A stretch of 64,000 nt of DNA from assembly GCF_014534685.1 (NCBI RefSeq), contig NZ_JACVVX010000007.1:62001-126000 (forward strand), in the 5' to 3' direction. The notes beneath the pieces were generated by a model. That model was not told the origin of the DNA. It made no database searches and saw only the letters and a list, made by a program, of their open reading frames with translations. The position numbers and the translations under genes were made by a program. Source of the stretch: Oryzicola mucosus. Lineage in GTDB: Bacteria; Pseudomonadota; Alphaproteobacteria; Rhizobiales; Rhizobiaceae. This document shows, in pieces, positions 51,661-60,810 of this stretch (within the stretch, counting starts at the first letter, position 1; each line of letters begins with the position of its first letter).

Positions 51661-52560
51661 ATGGATCTGCTCAGCGATGTGATTGCCTTGTTGCGCCCGA
51701 GTGCTGCGGTGTCGAAGCCGATCTCCGGAAAGGGGCGCTGGGCTGTTCATTGTGAGGCGCATGACGAGCCTGGCTTTGCGATCGTCCTGTCCGGCGAGGC
51801 TTGGCTGACCTTCGATGCCCAGGAGCCGTTGCGTCTCGCGGAAGGAGATTTTTTGTTGTTACCAACCACGCCGGCCTTTTCGCTGGCGAGCAAACCTCAT
51901 ATTTCCGGCACGCGTGTCACGCCGCGTGACGAAGCCGTCCGGCATGGAGACGCTATTGGTACGCCTGACTTCATGGCGTTGGGCGGGAGCTTTGCCTTCG
52001 AGCGGGTCAATGCTCCTCTCCTGCTGTCTCTTCTGCCCGAGCGTATCCATATCCCGGCATCCGAAGGTCGCGCGACGCGTCTTGGACGTTTTATCGATCT
52101 GCTGGCCGAGGAATGCGCCACCGACTACCCCGGCAAAGAGCTCATCATTCAGCGCATGCTGGAGGCCTTGCTTGTCGAGGCGCTTCGCTGGCGCAGCCTT
52201 GGCAAAGAGGCTGTCCCGGCGAGCCTGTTGAGCGGGATGCAGGACCCGGCGATCGCCCGCGCGCTACAGGCGATCCATGCCGATGTCCGCGCCAGCTGGA
52301 CAGTGGCAGAACTCGCAAGTATCGCGGGCATGTCGCGCTCTGCTTTCTCGGCCCGGTTCGGTGAGCTCTTGGGATGCGCGCCAATCGAGTATCTGGTGCG
52401 CTGGCGCATGGCGATCGCCAAGGAAGCGCTGGCCCGCGGCAACAAGAAGCTCGACCGAATCGCGCAGGAGATAGGCTACGAGTCGGCGAGCGCCTTCAGC
52501 ACTGCATTTCGCAAGCGACTCGGATATCCACCCGGCAAGTTCGCGCGCGCTGCGGCCTGA
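51661..52560 (+). CDS. AraC family transcriptional regulator
   Basis: A 299-residue regulator with an N-terminal cupin-like AraC-binding domain (FAIVLSGEAWLTFDAQEPLR LAEGDFLLLPTTPAF) and two C-terminal helix-turn-helix motifs (WTVAELASIAGMSRSAFSAR; LDRIAQEIGYESASAFSTAF). It is of the cupin_6/AraC type often found next to SDR genes, and probably controls the SDR at 50815-51564. The start at 51661 begins MDLLSDVIALLRPS; upstream codons of the frame are non-homologous. Confidence 0.88.
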   Translation: MDLLSDVIALLRPSAAVSKPISGKGRWAVHCEAHDEPGFAIVLSGEAWLTFDAQEPLRLAEGDFLLLPTTPAFSLASKPHISGTRVTPRDEAVRHGDAIGTPDFMALGGSFAFERVNAPLLLSLLPERIHIPASEGRATRLGRFIDLLAEECATDYPGKELIIQRMLEALLVEALRWRSLGKEAVPASLLSGMQDPAIARALQAIHADVRASWTVAELASIAGMSRSAFSARFGELLGCAPIEYLVRWRMAIAKEALARGNKKLDRIAQEIGYESASAFSTAFRKRLGYPPGKFARAAA

Positions 52561-52914
52561 GCCCACCCACTACGAGCACTGCCACCCGCTCAGAAGGCCA
52601 GTGGGGTGACAAAGGGCAACGGTATTTGAGACGCTTCAGTTGAACGTATTTCTAAGCGGAGCTCGCTTCAAGTCATCTCTCCAAACTGCGGCCCCGCATT
52701 GTCATCCGAGGGAAGTATCCAAGACTCCCGCTGTTGATCAGTACACCTTCGTCCTCAGCCGCCTTCGCGAAGGCTCGGCGCGCGACGATTGAGTTCTTCT
52801 GATCAGTGCAAACCCTTTGGGGCTGAGGCAGCCGAAAGGACCGTGCGGGCGTTGCGCTGTGGTGATGCACATCGCCTTCCCGCCCGGAGGGCCGCGGTCT
52901 CGCCGCCCTGAAAC
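52561..52914. other. gene-free stretch
   Basis: No supported gene or mobile-element remnant was recognised. It follows the AraC gene and precedes the stop of the small membrane protein gene. Confidence 0.4.
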
Positions 52915-53091
52915 TTAGAAAATTCCTACGGCAAGGTGGGCCCAGACCGCCAGCGCCGCAATTACGACAATCGCCATCAGGAGCCCACGGGCCGGCTGCG
53001 AATGGATTGTGCGGCTCACCAGCAGAACACCCACTCCGACCGCGATCAATATTGCGGCGGCGGCTACAAAGTCCTCAGCGCCCCAGTTCAT
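52915..53091 (-). CDS. 58-residue two-helix membrane protein
   Basis: An ATG at 53091 opens MNWGAEDFVAAAAILIAVGV GVLLVSR, followed by a short basic turn and a second hydrophobic helix LLMAIVVIAALAVWAHLAVG, ending at 52915. The two-helix pattern with hydrophilic ends and the basic turn is typical of a small inner-membrane protein. AGGAG (complement of CTCCT near 53100) lies nine bases upstream of the start. The gene stands alone in an otherwise empty 1.1-kb region. Function unknown. Confidence 0.65.
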   Translation of the reverse strand: MNWGAEDFVAAAAILIAVGVGVLLVSRTIHSQPARGLLMAIVVIAALAVWAHLAVGIF

Positions 53092-53667
53092 CGGTCTGCC
53101 TCTCCTGCTTAAATGGGTTCCATCCGCGACCAGAGCCCAAGGCCAGGCGCCGGATTTGGACGCCGGGCGTGAACCTCAATCCGATGGCCGTCCGGGATGC
53201 CCGCTTTGGCGACGCCACCGATGCCGAGTTCATCGCGGAACTGCTGATATCAGTCATTGTCAGTATTGGCCATTAGCAGTGCGCTTCGTTAGCAAGCGGC
53301 AGGCTGGGTTACCTGCGGCGGTGACCGCGAGTGCTTGGTGATCGCGCCATTGATCGGGCCAAAGGATCAGCGGACACCATCAGAGCCAGCGGTGACAATA
53401 CCACAACGACAGGCCGGAGACATAACCGCATCCGCGACCATCCCATCGCCGAAAACAAGCCCTTGATCCGCGGGCGCCGTCCAGACATGGCTATGTTGTA
53501 TCGCTCGACGGATTGCCGCTGTCGTTGTGGCGCTTGCGTGGTCAACTTACCCATAGACCTTCCTTCCACTCGTATGAAAAGATTGCACCATCAATCCTGG
53601 AATCAAACAATTTCATTCCGGATGATAGCCCGCAATCGTACCTCTTTGCAGACTTTGGGGCCTGACG
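53092..53667. other. gene-free stretch
   Basis: Short open frames exist on both strands but none has a good start, ribosome binding site or recognisable content. The stretch separates the small membrane protein gene from the large leftward operon ending at 53668. Confidence 0.4.
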
Positions 53668-55182
53668 TCACCCGGGCGTTTGTACCTTCTGCCTCAGTTC
53701 GGTCTTCAGCACCTTGCCGTAGTTGTTTTTTGGCAGCGTTTCGATGACGATGTAGTCCTTGGGACGCTTGAAGCGGGCGATCTCGTTGACGCAATGGGCG
53801 TCGAGGCTCTCGCGGTCGAGAGTTGCGCCAGGCGAGAGGACGACGAAGGCTACGATGTCCTCGCCCCATTCGGCGGAAGGACGACCGACGACGGAGACTT
53901 CGCGGATACAGGGGTGGGTGAGAAGGACTTCCTCCACCTCGCGGGGGTAGATGTTGGTGCCGCCGGAAATAATGACGTCTTTCGAGCGGTCCTGAAGGGT
54001 GAGGTAGCCGTCCGCGTCGAGATAGCCGACGTCGCCGGTCATCAGCCAGCCGCTCTTCAACGTCTTTGCGTTTGCCTCCGGATTACGCCAGTAGCCGGGC
54101 ATGACCGGCAGCCCGCGCACCATGATCTCGCCCTGCGAGCCAAGGGGCAGGGGAGCGCCGTCCGCGTCGCCGATTGCCACCTCCACGGCGCATTGGGCGC
54201 GGCCGACGCCGGCCAGCCGCTCGCGCCAGTGCGGATGGGTCCGGTCGGCGACTTCGGCGCGGGAGAGGGCGGTGATCGCCATTGGGCACTCGCCCTGGCC
54301 GAAGATCTGCACGAAGCGGGGGCCGAACCAGTCGACTGCCTCCTCAATGTCGGCGCGATACATGGGACCGCCGCCATAGACGATGGTGCCGATGCCCTCG
54401 CCGCGGCGGCCGGCGGCCTTGGCGGTCTCTGTCAGGCGCTTGACCATGGTCGGGGCGAGGAACATCGAGGTCGGGCCGCAACGTCCCGAAAGGTCCAGCA
54501 GGTCCTGAGGATCGAAATGGGCTGCGGCCGGCACGATGTGACGCGCGCCCCGCAGAACATGCACTGGCGCATAGAGCCCCGCGCCGTGGCTCATCGGTGC
54601 GGCGTAATAGGCGGCCATGTCGGGTGCGATGTCATCAACGTCGTTAAGATAGGCGAGCGACATGGCAGTGAGCATGCCGTGGGTGATTTGCACGCCTTTG
54701 GGCCGCCCGGTCGTGCCGGAGGTATAGAAGAGCCAGGCATTCTCGTCGGCGCGGCAGGAATGTGCCGGTATGCAATCCCCCAGGACGGGGGTTTCCAGAA
54801 GGCTGTCTCCGATCGTGCGGATCGGCCCGCAGAAGTGCGTGGAAAGATCTCCGGTCATCGCGTCGTCGGCAAAGACGAGCTTCGCTTCACTGTCGCCGAT
54901 GATCCAGCCGGCCTCCTTGGGGTGGAGCTTGGCGTTAACCGGGACGATGACGCCGCCGGCGATCCAGACGCCGAACATGGCGACAAGATAGTCAGGGCAG
55001 TTCTTCGCCACCAGCGCCACACGGTCGCCGGGCGCGATACCGTCGGCGCAAAGCTCCACGGCAAGCGCGCTCGCGCGACCGAGAAACGCATCGTAGGTCG
55101 CAAGGATTCGCTCGCCGAGGAGGATCGCCGGCCTATCGCCGCTGGACTTCGCCGTCTTCTCCAGCCATGTCGCAATGTTCAT
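53668..55182 (-). CDS. acyl-CoA ligase (AMP-binding enzyme)
   Basis: A 504-residue ANL-superfamily ligase, start MNIATWLEKTAKSSG. The P-loop-like motif LFYTSGTTGRPKGVQ, the core MAAYYAAPMSHGAGL, the A5 motif QIFGQGECPM, the hinge SGWLMTGDVGYLD and the C-terminal catalytic Lys in PKNNYGKVLK are all present. It forms acyl-CoA from a carboxylic acid and ATP. It overlaps the thiolase stop by four bases (ATGA), so acyl-CoA should be passed to thiolytic cleavage. It is the last gene of the leftward operon. Confidence 0.89.
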   Translation of the reverse strand: MNIATWLEKTAKSSGDRPAILLGERILATYDAFLGRASALAVELCADGIAPGDRVALVAKNCPDYLVAMFGVWIAGGVIVPVNAKLHPKEAGWIIGDSEAKLVFADDAMTGDLSTHFCGPIRTIGDSLLETPVLGDCIPAHSCRADENAWLFYTSGTTGRPKGVQITHGMLTAMSLAYLNDVDDIAPDMAAYYAAPMSHGAGLYAPVHVLRGARHIVPAAAHFDPQDLLDLSGRCGPTSMFLAPTMVKRLTETAKAAGRRGEGIGTIVYGGGPMYRADIEEAVDWFGPRFVQIFGQGECPMAITALSRAEVADRTHPHWRERLAGVGRAQCAVEVAIGDADGAPLPLGSQGEIMVRGLPVMPGYWRNPEANAKTLKSGWLMTGDVGYLDADGYLTLQDRSKDVIISGGTNIYPREVEEVLLTHPCIREVSVVGRPSAEWGEDIVAFVVLSPGATLDRESLDAHCVNEIARFKRPKDYIVIETLPKNNYGKVLKTELRQKVQTPG

Positions 55183-56342
55183 CGGGTGCGCTCCGCCTCG
55201 AGGATCGAGCAATAGTTGGCGACGCCCGATCCGCCCATGTTGAAAACGAGGCCCAGCGAGGCGTCCTTCGCCTGCATCTCGCCGGCCTCGCCCAGCACCT
55301 GCCGAGCGATCATCACATGCATGGAGACGCCTGTTGCGCCGACCGGGTGGCCCTTTGCCTTGAGGCCGCCGGAGAGATTGATCGGCAGGGCGCCACCCGG
55401 CGCCACAAGCCCACTTTGCAGAACATCTTCGCCGCGGCCGGGGGCGGCTAAACCCATAGCTTCGTAGATCATCAGCTCGGCAATGGTGAAGCAGTCGTGC
55501 ACTTCGGCGACATGGAGGTCTGCATTGTCGACGCCTGCGGCGGCCTTTGCGCGGCTGATCGCCTCGCGTGGACCCTCGAAGGCGGTCAGGTCGCGGCGCG
55601 ACATGGGGAGATAGTCGCTGACCTGCGCCATGCCGCGAAAGCGGGCAGCGCGGCGCATGTCCCGTGCTACCTCGTCCGAGACCATGACGATGGCTGCGGC
55701 GCCGTCCGAGACCAGCGAGCAGTCCGTGACTTTCAGAGGCGCGGCGACGACCGGGTTCTTCTCGCTAACGGTGGCGCAATATTCGACCGTCAGTGGCTTC
55801 CTCAACTGCGCCAGCGGGTTGTTCATTGCGTTCTGGTGGTTCTTGGCGGCGATTTGGGCCAGAACGCGGGTCTTATCACCGTATTTCTGGAAATAGGCCT
55901 GGGCGAAACGAGCGAAGACCTGCGGGAAGCTGTAGCCGCTTTCCTCCGCCTGATAGGAGGCATGGCCCAGCGCTGCCGCGACTTCGGCCGTCGGCAGATG
56001 GGTCATCTTTTCGACGCCGATCACGAGCGCGATCCTCGTCTGTCCGGCCTCGATGGCGTTGCGGGCCGCGAAGACCGCCGCCGAACCAGAGGCGCAGGCG
56101 TTCTCCAATCGCGTCGCGGGCGTGAAGCGTAGCGCGGGATCGATCGACAGGGCGAGCGAAGAAGGAAAGCCGTCCGACACCATCCCGGCATTGAAATGCC
56201 CGACCCAGATGCCGTCCACGTCGGCCGCCTCCACGCCCGCATGGACCAGAGCCTCCGCACCGACCTCCCGCATCAACTCTTCGACCGAAGTTTCCTGATG
56301 CTTTCCGAAGCGCGTGTGTCCCCAGCCGACGATCGATGTCAT
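55179..56342 (-). CDS. thiolase (SCP2/acetyl-CoA acetyltransferase type)
   Basis: A 387-residue thiolase. The nucleophilic Cys is C83 (ENACASGSAAV), with VHDCFTIAE near 290 and the C-terminal GGLKAKGHPVGATG. The shape is that of the SCP2-like thiolase clade common in steroid and aromatic degradation. The start at 56342 begins MTSIVGWGHTRFG; the longer frame lies in the region before it and has no family content. It cleaves or forms 3-oxoacyl-CoA. Overlaps the ligase by four bases. Confidence 0.88.
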   Translation of the reverse strand: MTSIVGWGHTRFGKHQETSVEELMREVGAEALVHAGVEAADVDGIWVGHFNAGMVSDGFPSSLALSIDPALRFTPATRLENACASGSAAVFAARNAIEAGQTRIALVIGVEKMTHLPTAEVAAALGHASYQAEESGYSFPQVFARFAQAYFQKYGDKTRVLAQIAAKNHQNAMNNPLAQLRKPLTVEYCATVSEKNPVVAAPLKVTDCSLVSDGAAAIVMVSDEVARDMRRAARFRGMAQVSDYLPMSRRDLTAFEGPREAISRAKAAAGVDNADLHVAEVHDCFTIAELMIYEAMGLAAPGRGEDVLQSGLVAPGGALPINLSGGLKAKGHPVGATGVSMHVMIARQVLGEAGEMQAKDASLGLVFNMGGSGVANYCSILEAERTR

Positions 56343-56359
56343 GATGCTCTCTTTCGTGT

Positions 56360-57130
56360 CTAGACAAATGCTGCTTTTGCGGCGCGGGCGGCGGATTTCA
56401 GCATGGCCTGCTCGGTGCCGACGATAAAGATGGAATAGCCGAGCGCGCGCCAACGCGGGGCCTCCTCGGGCGAGGCGATCATGATGGCGAGCGCCTTACC
56501 GGCCCGCTGGCCTGCCTTGGCCACGCGTTCGCTCGCGCGCTCGACGGCTGGATCGAGCATGCTTCTTGCGCCGAGCGAGCGCATCAGATCGGCGCGGCCG
56601 ACGAAAAGCGCGTCAATTCCCTCGACGGCGCAAATCTCGTCCAGCCGGTCGATGGCGTCGCGATCCTCGATCTGGCACCAGAGGCTGACGGCACGGTTGC
56701 TGGCTTCGATAAAGTCGCCCAGCGCAGCACCACCGTAATTTCCGGCGCGGCCGGAGGGCGATAGACCGCGCCCGTCCTCGGTGAAGCGTGCGGCTGCGAC
56801 TGCCACTTCCGCGGTGCGACGGTCGACGACATGGGGCAGCACGATTCCGGCGGCGCCGGCGTCGAGGCAGACACCCATGAAGGCGGCTCGATGGTCGGGC
56901 ACGCGAACGAGAACCGGAAACCCTCGTGACGCCGTGACGCCAAGGATGTGGTCAATGGCGTCAATGCCAAAGGGGGCATGCTCGGCGTCGAGAATGACGA
57001 AGTCGAGCCCGCTCAGCGCGAGCACTTCGGAAATTTGTGGCGAGGGCGTCTTCTGGAAGGTGCCTGCAACGATTTCACCCTTCCGGCAGCGATCGCGGAA
57101 CGCGGCGGATGCCTCAAGCATGGCGGTCAC
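56360..57130 (-). CDS. HpcH/HpaI family aldolase
   Basis: A 256-residue class II aldolase: LDFVILDAEHAPFG (active-site region), AGIVLPHVVD, WCQIEDRDAIDRLDEI with the metal ligand Glu, and EGIDALFVGRADLMRSLG. It cleaves a 4-hydroxy-2-oxoacid or acts on a malyl-type substrate. It overlaps the cupin gene by four bases. It is only moderately similar to the aldolase at 22234-23046, so it is not a recent duplicate. Confidence 0.87.
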   Translation of the reverse strand: MTAMLEASAAFRDRCRKGEIVAGTFQKTPSPQISEVLALSGLDFVILDAEHAPFGIDAIDHILGVTASRGFPVLVRVPDHRAAFMGVCLDAGAAGIVLPHVVDRRTAEVAVAAARFTEDGRGLSPSGRAGNYGGAALGDFIEASNRAVSLWCQIEDRDAIDRLDEICAVEGIDALFVGRADLMRSLGARSMLDPAVERASERVAKAGQRAGKALAIMIASPEEAPRWRALGYSIFIVGTEQAMLKSAARAAKAAFV

Positions 57131-57459
57131 GCATACTCAGGGCGCCGGGGGGTAAAGACGTCGAGGTTCAGGACGACCTCGTCGCCCACGACCTCGCCCC
57201 AATGCCGAACGTTCGGCGGGATGACCAGCACGCCGCCGGGACCGAGCAGATGCTGCTCCTCGCCGACGAAGAAAAGGATCTGGCCCTGGAGGATGTAGGC
57301 TATCTGCTCGTTTTCGTGCGAGTGGGGCAGCGGCTTGTGGCCTGGCTGAAGCCGGTGCAGAGCGACTGTCGCGCCGTCGCCGGAAAAGGCCTTGCGCTCG
57401 ACGCCCTCGCGGACCGCTGTCCACTCGATGGCGCTCCAGTCGATCGATCGGATGTTCAT
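57127..57459 (-). CDS. cupin-fold protein
   Basis: A 110-residue single-domain cupin: QPGHKPLPHSHENEQIAYIL QG (motif 1 with two His and Glu) and GGVLVIPPNVRHWGE (motif 2 with the last His). It may be a small metal-dependent isomerase, dioxygenase-like or sensor protein. It is coupled to the aldolase by an ATGA overlap and lies 12 bases after livH. Confidence 0.85.
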   Translation of the reverse strand: MNIRSIDWSAIEWTAVREGVERKAFSGDGATVALHRLQPGHKPLPHSHENEQIAYILQGQILFFVGEEQHLLGPGGVLVIPPNVRHWGEVVGDEVVLNLDVFTPRRPEYA

Positions 57460-57471
57460 GGCTTGGTTCCC

Positions 57472-58347
57472 TTAACGTGTGCTGCCGAGCAAGCCCGAGG
57501 GCCTGAAGAAGAGGAAGAGGAGAAGCAGCGATAGGGCGGCGACGTTCTTGAAGCCCGCCCCGAGGCCGAGAATCGCCATCGACTGGATGACCCCGAGCGC
57601 GATGCCGCCGATGAAGGCGCCGAGCGGCTTGCCGAAACCGCCGATGATCGCCGCTATGAAGCCGGAAATGGCGAAGGGCACGCCCATGTTGAACGCGGTA
57701 TACTGCGTCGGAGTCAGAAGGATGCCGGCAACGGCGCCGAGCATGGCGCTGAGCACGAAGGCCAACGTCAGCATACGCGAGACGGGAATGCCCTGCAGGG
57801 CGGCAGCCTCGGCGTTGATCGAAACGGCGCGCATCGCCTTGCCAGTGCGCGTTGACCTGAAGAAGGAGTTCAGCGCCAGTATGATGAGCACAGAGCAACC
57901 GACGATCCAGAGAGACTGATAGTTCACGGCGATGCCGCCGAGCCTGATCGGCGCGATATCGGTAAAAGGCGGCAGGGTCTTTGGCTGGTCGTCGACCAGG
58001 ATATAGGCGAGGCGCTCGATGACGATCTGGGCTGCCAGCGTCGCCAGGATCATCACGAACATCGCCGCGTTGCGATCCCAGAGCGGGCGAACCACGAGCC
58101 GTTCGACAACCGCACCAACGATGCCGGCCAGCAGAATCGCGCAGATGGCGGCGACCGCGTAGGGCAGGTTGTAATCGGTCATCAGCACGTAAGTCGCCAT
58201 TCCGCCGATCATGACGAACGCTCCTTGGGCGAAATTCACGATGCCGCTGGCATTGTAGATTACGCAGAAGCCGATGCCGATCAGGCCGTACACGCAGCCG
58301 ATACTGATGCCGCTGATCAGGCTTTGCAGGACGAGGTTGAGATCCAT
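57472..58347 (-). CDS. branched-chain amino acid-type ABC permease (LivH-like)
   Basis: A 291-residue inner-membrane protein with the LivH pattern (IGCVYGLIGIGFCVIYNASG IVNFAQGAFVMIGGM; ALQGIPVSRMLTLAFVLSAM). About eight membrane segments. It belongs to the hydrophobic amino-acid uptake (HAAT) family, which also imports aromatic acids, amides and urea. Member of the five-gene Liv set at 57472-61937. Confidence 0.91.
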   Translation of the reverse strand: MDLNLVLQSLISGISIGCVYGLIGIGFCVIYNASGIVNFAQGAFVMIGGMATYVLMTDYNLPYAVAAICAILLAGIVGAVVERLVVRPLWDRNAAMFVMILATLAAQIVIERLAYILVDDQPKTLPPFTDIAPIRLGGIAVNYQSLWIVGCSVLIILALNSFFRSTRTGKAMRAVSINAEAAALQGIPVSRMLTLAFVLSAMLGAVAGILLTPTQYTAFNMGVPFAISGFIAAIIGGFGKPLGAFIGGIALGVIQSMAILGLGAGFKNVAALSLLLLFLFFRPSGLLGSTR

Positions 58348-58359
58348 CTTTTTCCGTCC

Positions 58360-59115
58360 TTATCCGAGATAGGCCGCGAGCACCGCGGGGTCCTTCTTGA
58401 CCGCCTCAGGCGTGCCCTGCGCGATCTTGCGGCCGTAGTCGAGCACGACCACCTCGTCGGCAATGTCCATCACCAGCTTCATGTCGTGTTCGATGAGGAG
58501 CACCGCCGTGCCGTCCGCGGCGATGCGCCGGATGGTCTTGGCAAGCCGTTCGCTTTCCTCGGCGTTGAGGCCGGCGGCGGGTTCGTCCAGAAGCAGGATG
58601 CGCGGTTCGGCGGCGAGCGCCCGGGCTATTTCCAGCAGCCGCTGCTGACCATAGGGCAGGACTGAGGCCGAGGTTCGGGCGACCTTGGAGAGGCCGACGA
58701 GATCGAGCAAGGCGGCGGCCTTTTCCTCCGCGTCACGCTCGGCCTGTTTTGCCCAGGCGGGTTGAAACAGCGCGGCCAGCAGACCGCCGCGCGACTTCAG
58801 GTGAAAGCCGACTTTGACGTTCTCCGTCGCGGTCAGGTCCTGGAAGAGCTTGACCAGCTGAAAAGTGCGCACCAGTCCGCGCGCCGCCTTCGCCTCCGGC
58901 TTCAGGGCCGTCACGTCCTCGCCGGCGAGCAGGATTGCGCCTTCGCTCGGCGGGATCGAGCCGGAAATGATGTTGAAGAGCGTTGTCTTGCCGGCGCCGT
59001 TCGGGCCGATCACAGCGGTGACGCCGGTGGAGGAGACCTTGAAGGAGACATCGTTGACGGCGACGAGACCGCCGAAGCGGCGCGTGGCCTTGGTGACTTC
59101 GAGGATCGCGGTCAT
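58360..59115 (-). CDS. ABC transporter ATP-binding protein (LivG-like)
   Basis: A 251-residue ATPase with Walker A GPNGAGKTT near residue 37, signature LPYGQQRLLEIARAL (a variant typical for LivG), Walker B ILLLDEPAAGLN and H-loop LIEHDM. The frame stays open further upstream to 59667, but that part is antisense to LivM; the true start at 59115 begins MTAILEVTKATRRFG and overlaps livM by four bases. Confidence 0.91.
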   Translation of the reverse strand: MTAILEVTKATRRFGGLVAVNDVSFKVSSTGVTAVIGPNGAGKTTLFNIISGSIPPSEGAILLAGEDVTALKPEAKAARGLVRTFQLVKLFQDLTATENVKVGFHLKSRGGLLAALFQPAWAKQAERDAEEKAAALLDLVGLSKVARTSASVLPYGQQRLLEIARALAAEPRILLLDEPAAGLNAEESERLAKTIRRIAADGTAVLLIEHDMKLVMDIADEVVVLDYGRKIAQGTPEAVKKDPAVLAAYLG

Positions 59116-60104
59116 GCCGACCTCCGGGCATCGAGCGCGCCGGCAACGCCCGCGATGCCCTTGGGCGCATAGATCAGGATGAGGATCATCGTCACGCCGT
59201 AAGCGAGGTCCTGATAATCCTTCATGCCCCGGAAAACCTCCGGCAAGATGCTGATGATCAGCGCGCCGATCAGCGGCCCCGCGACGGTGCCGAGCCCGCC
59301 GATATAGACCATGGTGAAGGCGAGGATGACCATGTGCAGGCCGAAGACTTCCGGGCTGACATAGCCGACCACATGCACGAAGAGCGAGCCGGACAAAGAG
59401 GCGATAGCGGCGGCGATGAGGAAAGAGACGAGCTTGTAGCGTGAGACATTGATGCCGAGGGCACCCGCCGCTTCCTCGCTGCCCGCCACGGCCGAGAAGG
59501 CGCGGCCGAGCCGCGAGCGGCGGATGCGGGTCACCGCGAAGGCGAGGATGACGACGATGACGGACAGCACGGAAAGGATCGCCCGATCGCTGACGGCCTC
59601 GAAGGGGCCGATGCCCAGCGGCGGAATACCGGAAATGCCCAGATATCCCTGCGTCACCGATTCCCATTCGACCGCGATTTCATAGGTGATGAGGCCGATG
59701 GCGAGCGTCGCCATGGCGAGATAGTGACCCTTGAGGCGCAGCGTCGGAAAGCCGATCAGAAAGGCAGCGACCAGCGCGAAGACGAGGCCGGCGACCATCC
59801 CTGGCAGAGGCGCCCATTCATAAGTCGTGGTGAGCACCGCGGACGTATAGCCGCCGATCGCTGCAAACGCGCTTTGGCCGAAGGACACCTGCGCGGTCAG
59901 GCCCATGAAGACATTAAGGCCGGAGACGAAGACGGCATAGATCAGCGCGAAGGCGACAATCGTCGCCATGTAGCCGCCGAACACCAGTGCATAGCCGATG
60001 ATGGCAGCCGACAGGGCCCAAACGGCGGCGGAGCCAAAATGGCGCGTGTGGGGCCGGGCGAGGCCGGGCGCCTCAGGCGAAGTAGTACTGGGCGAGTTCG
60101 TCAT
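59112..60104 (-). CDS. branched-chain amino acid-type ABC permease (LivM-like)
   Basis: A 330-residue inner-membrane protein with the LivM signature (GLTAQVSFGQSAFAAIGGYT SAVL; YIGGLGTVAGPLIGALI). Its start overlaps the livF end by 32 bases. Second permease of the Liv-type transporter. Confidence 0.91.
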   Translation of the reverse strand: MTNSPSTTSPEAPGLARPHTRHFGSAAVWALSAAIIGYALVFGGYMATIVAFALIYAVFVSGLNVFMGLTAQVSFGQSAFAAIGGYTSAVLTTTYEWAPLPGMVAGLVFALVAAFLIGFPTLRLKGHYLAMATLAIGLITYEIAVEWESVTQGYLGISGIPPLGIGPFEAVSDRAILSVLSVIVVILAFAVTRIRRSRLGRAFSAVAGSEEAAGALGINVSRYKLVSFLIAAAIASLSGSLFVHVVGYVSPEVFGLHMVILAFTMVYIGGLGTVAGPLIGALIISILPEVFRGMKDYQDLAYGVTMILILIYAPKGIAGVAGALDARRSA

Positions 60105-60810
60105 GGGATTTCACCTCGCGGGGATTGATCGTGGCGACGATGCGTCCGAGGGAGAGAAGATAGGCGCGGCAGGCGAGTTTGAGCGCCAGGGGCGCCTTCT
60201 GTTCCACCAGCACCACGGGCAACCCGCTTGCGCTGAGCGCGCCGAGTGTGTCGAGGATTTCGCCTGTGACGCGGGGCGCAAGGCCGAGCGACGGCTCGTC
60301 GAGCAGCAGCACCTTGGGATCCGACATCATGGCGCGGCCGACGGCGACCATCTGCTGTTCACCGCCTGACATGGAACCGGCGACTTGCTTCAGGCGCTCC
60401 TTGACGCGTGGAAAAAGCTCGAAGACGCGGTTAAGGCGGCGTTCCATCTCGGCCTTGTCGCGGCCGATGGCGAAGGCGCCGAGCTCCAGGTTCTCGAGCA
60501 CCGTCATCGGCCCGAAAATGCCGCGGCCTTCGGGAACGAGCACGACACCCTTGTTGGCCGCGCCGGCAGGATCGCGGCGCGGCAGGCTCTTGTCGAGAAA
60601 CCGGACCTCACCCTGATTGGGAATGAGGCCCATGATGGCACGCAACAGGGTGGACTTGCCCGCTCCGTTCGGACCGAGCACGGCGACGAGTTCGCCGCGT
60701 CCTGCCGTAAGGTCGACGCCCTTCAGCGCCTCGACGTGGCCGTAGCGGGCGGTCAGCCCCCGGACATCGAGGACCGGTGGCACCACCTCAAGCGTGCCGG
60801 CGGCTGTCAT
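60073..60810 (-). CDS. ABC transporter ATP-binding protein (LivF-like)
   Basis: A 245-residue ATPase with Walker A GPNGAGKST near residue 46, signature SMSGGEQQMVAVGRAM, Walker B LLLDEPSLGLAP and H-loop LVEQ. Second ATPase of the Liv transporter. Its start overlaps the stop of the binding-protein gene by four bases. Confidence 0.92.
   Translation of the reverse strand: MTAAGTLEVVPPVLDVRGLTARYGHVEALKGVDLTAGRGELVAVLGPNGAGKSTLLRAIMGLIPNQGEVRFLDKSLPRRDPAGAANKGVVLVPEGRGIFGPMTVLENLELGAFAIGRDKAEMERRLNRVFELFPRVKERLKQVAGSMSGGEQQMVAVGRAMMSDPKVLLLDEPSLGLAPRVTGEILDTLGALSASGLPVVLVEQKAPLALKLACRAYLLSLGRIVATINPREVKSHDELAQYYFA

Noticed and set aside
53309-53569. 86-codon minus-strand open frame in the gene-free region
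   Set aside because: No ribosome binding site, Arg/Ser-rich composition and no family features; not supported as a gene.
53680-55215. 511-codon plus-strand open frame
   Set aside because: It is exactly antisense to the acyl-CoA ligase, which has all family motifs; the plus frame has none.
59116-59667. N-terminal extension of the LivG-like frame
   Set aside because: The frame stays open far upstream but lies antiparallel in reading to LivM in another frame and lacks ABC features; the ATG at 59115 with ATGA overlap is the real start.
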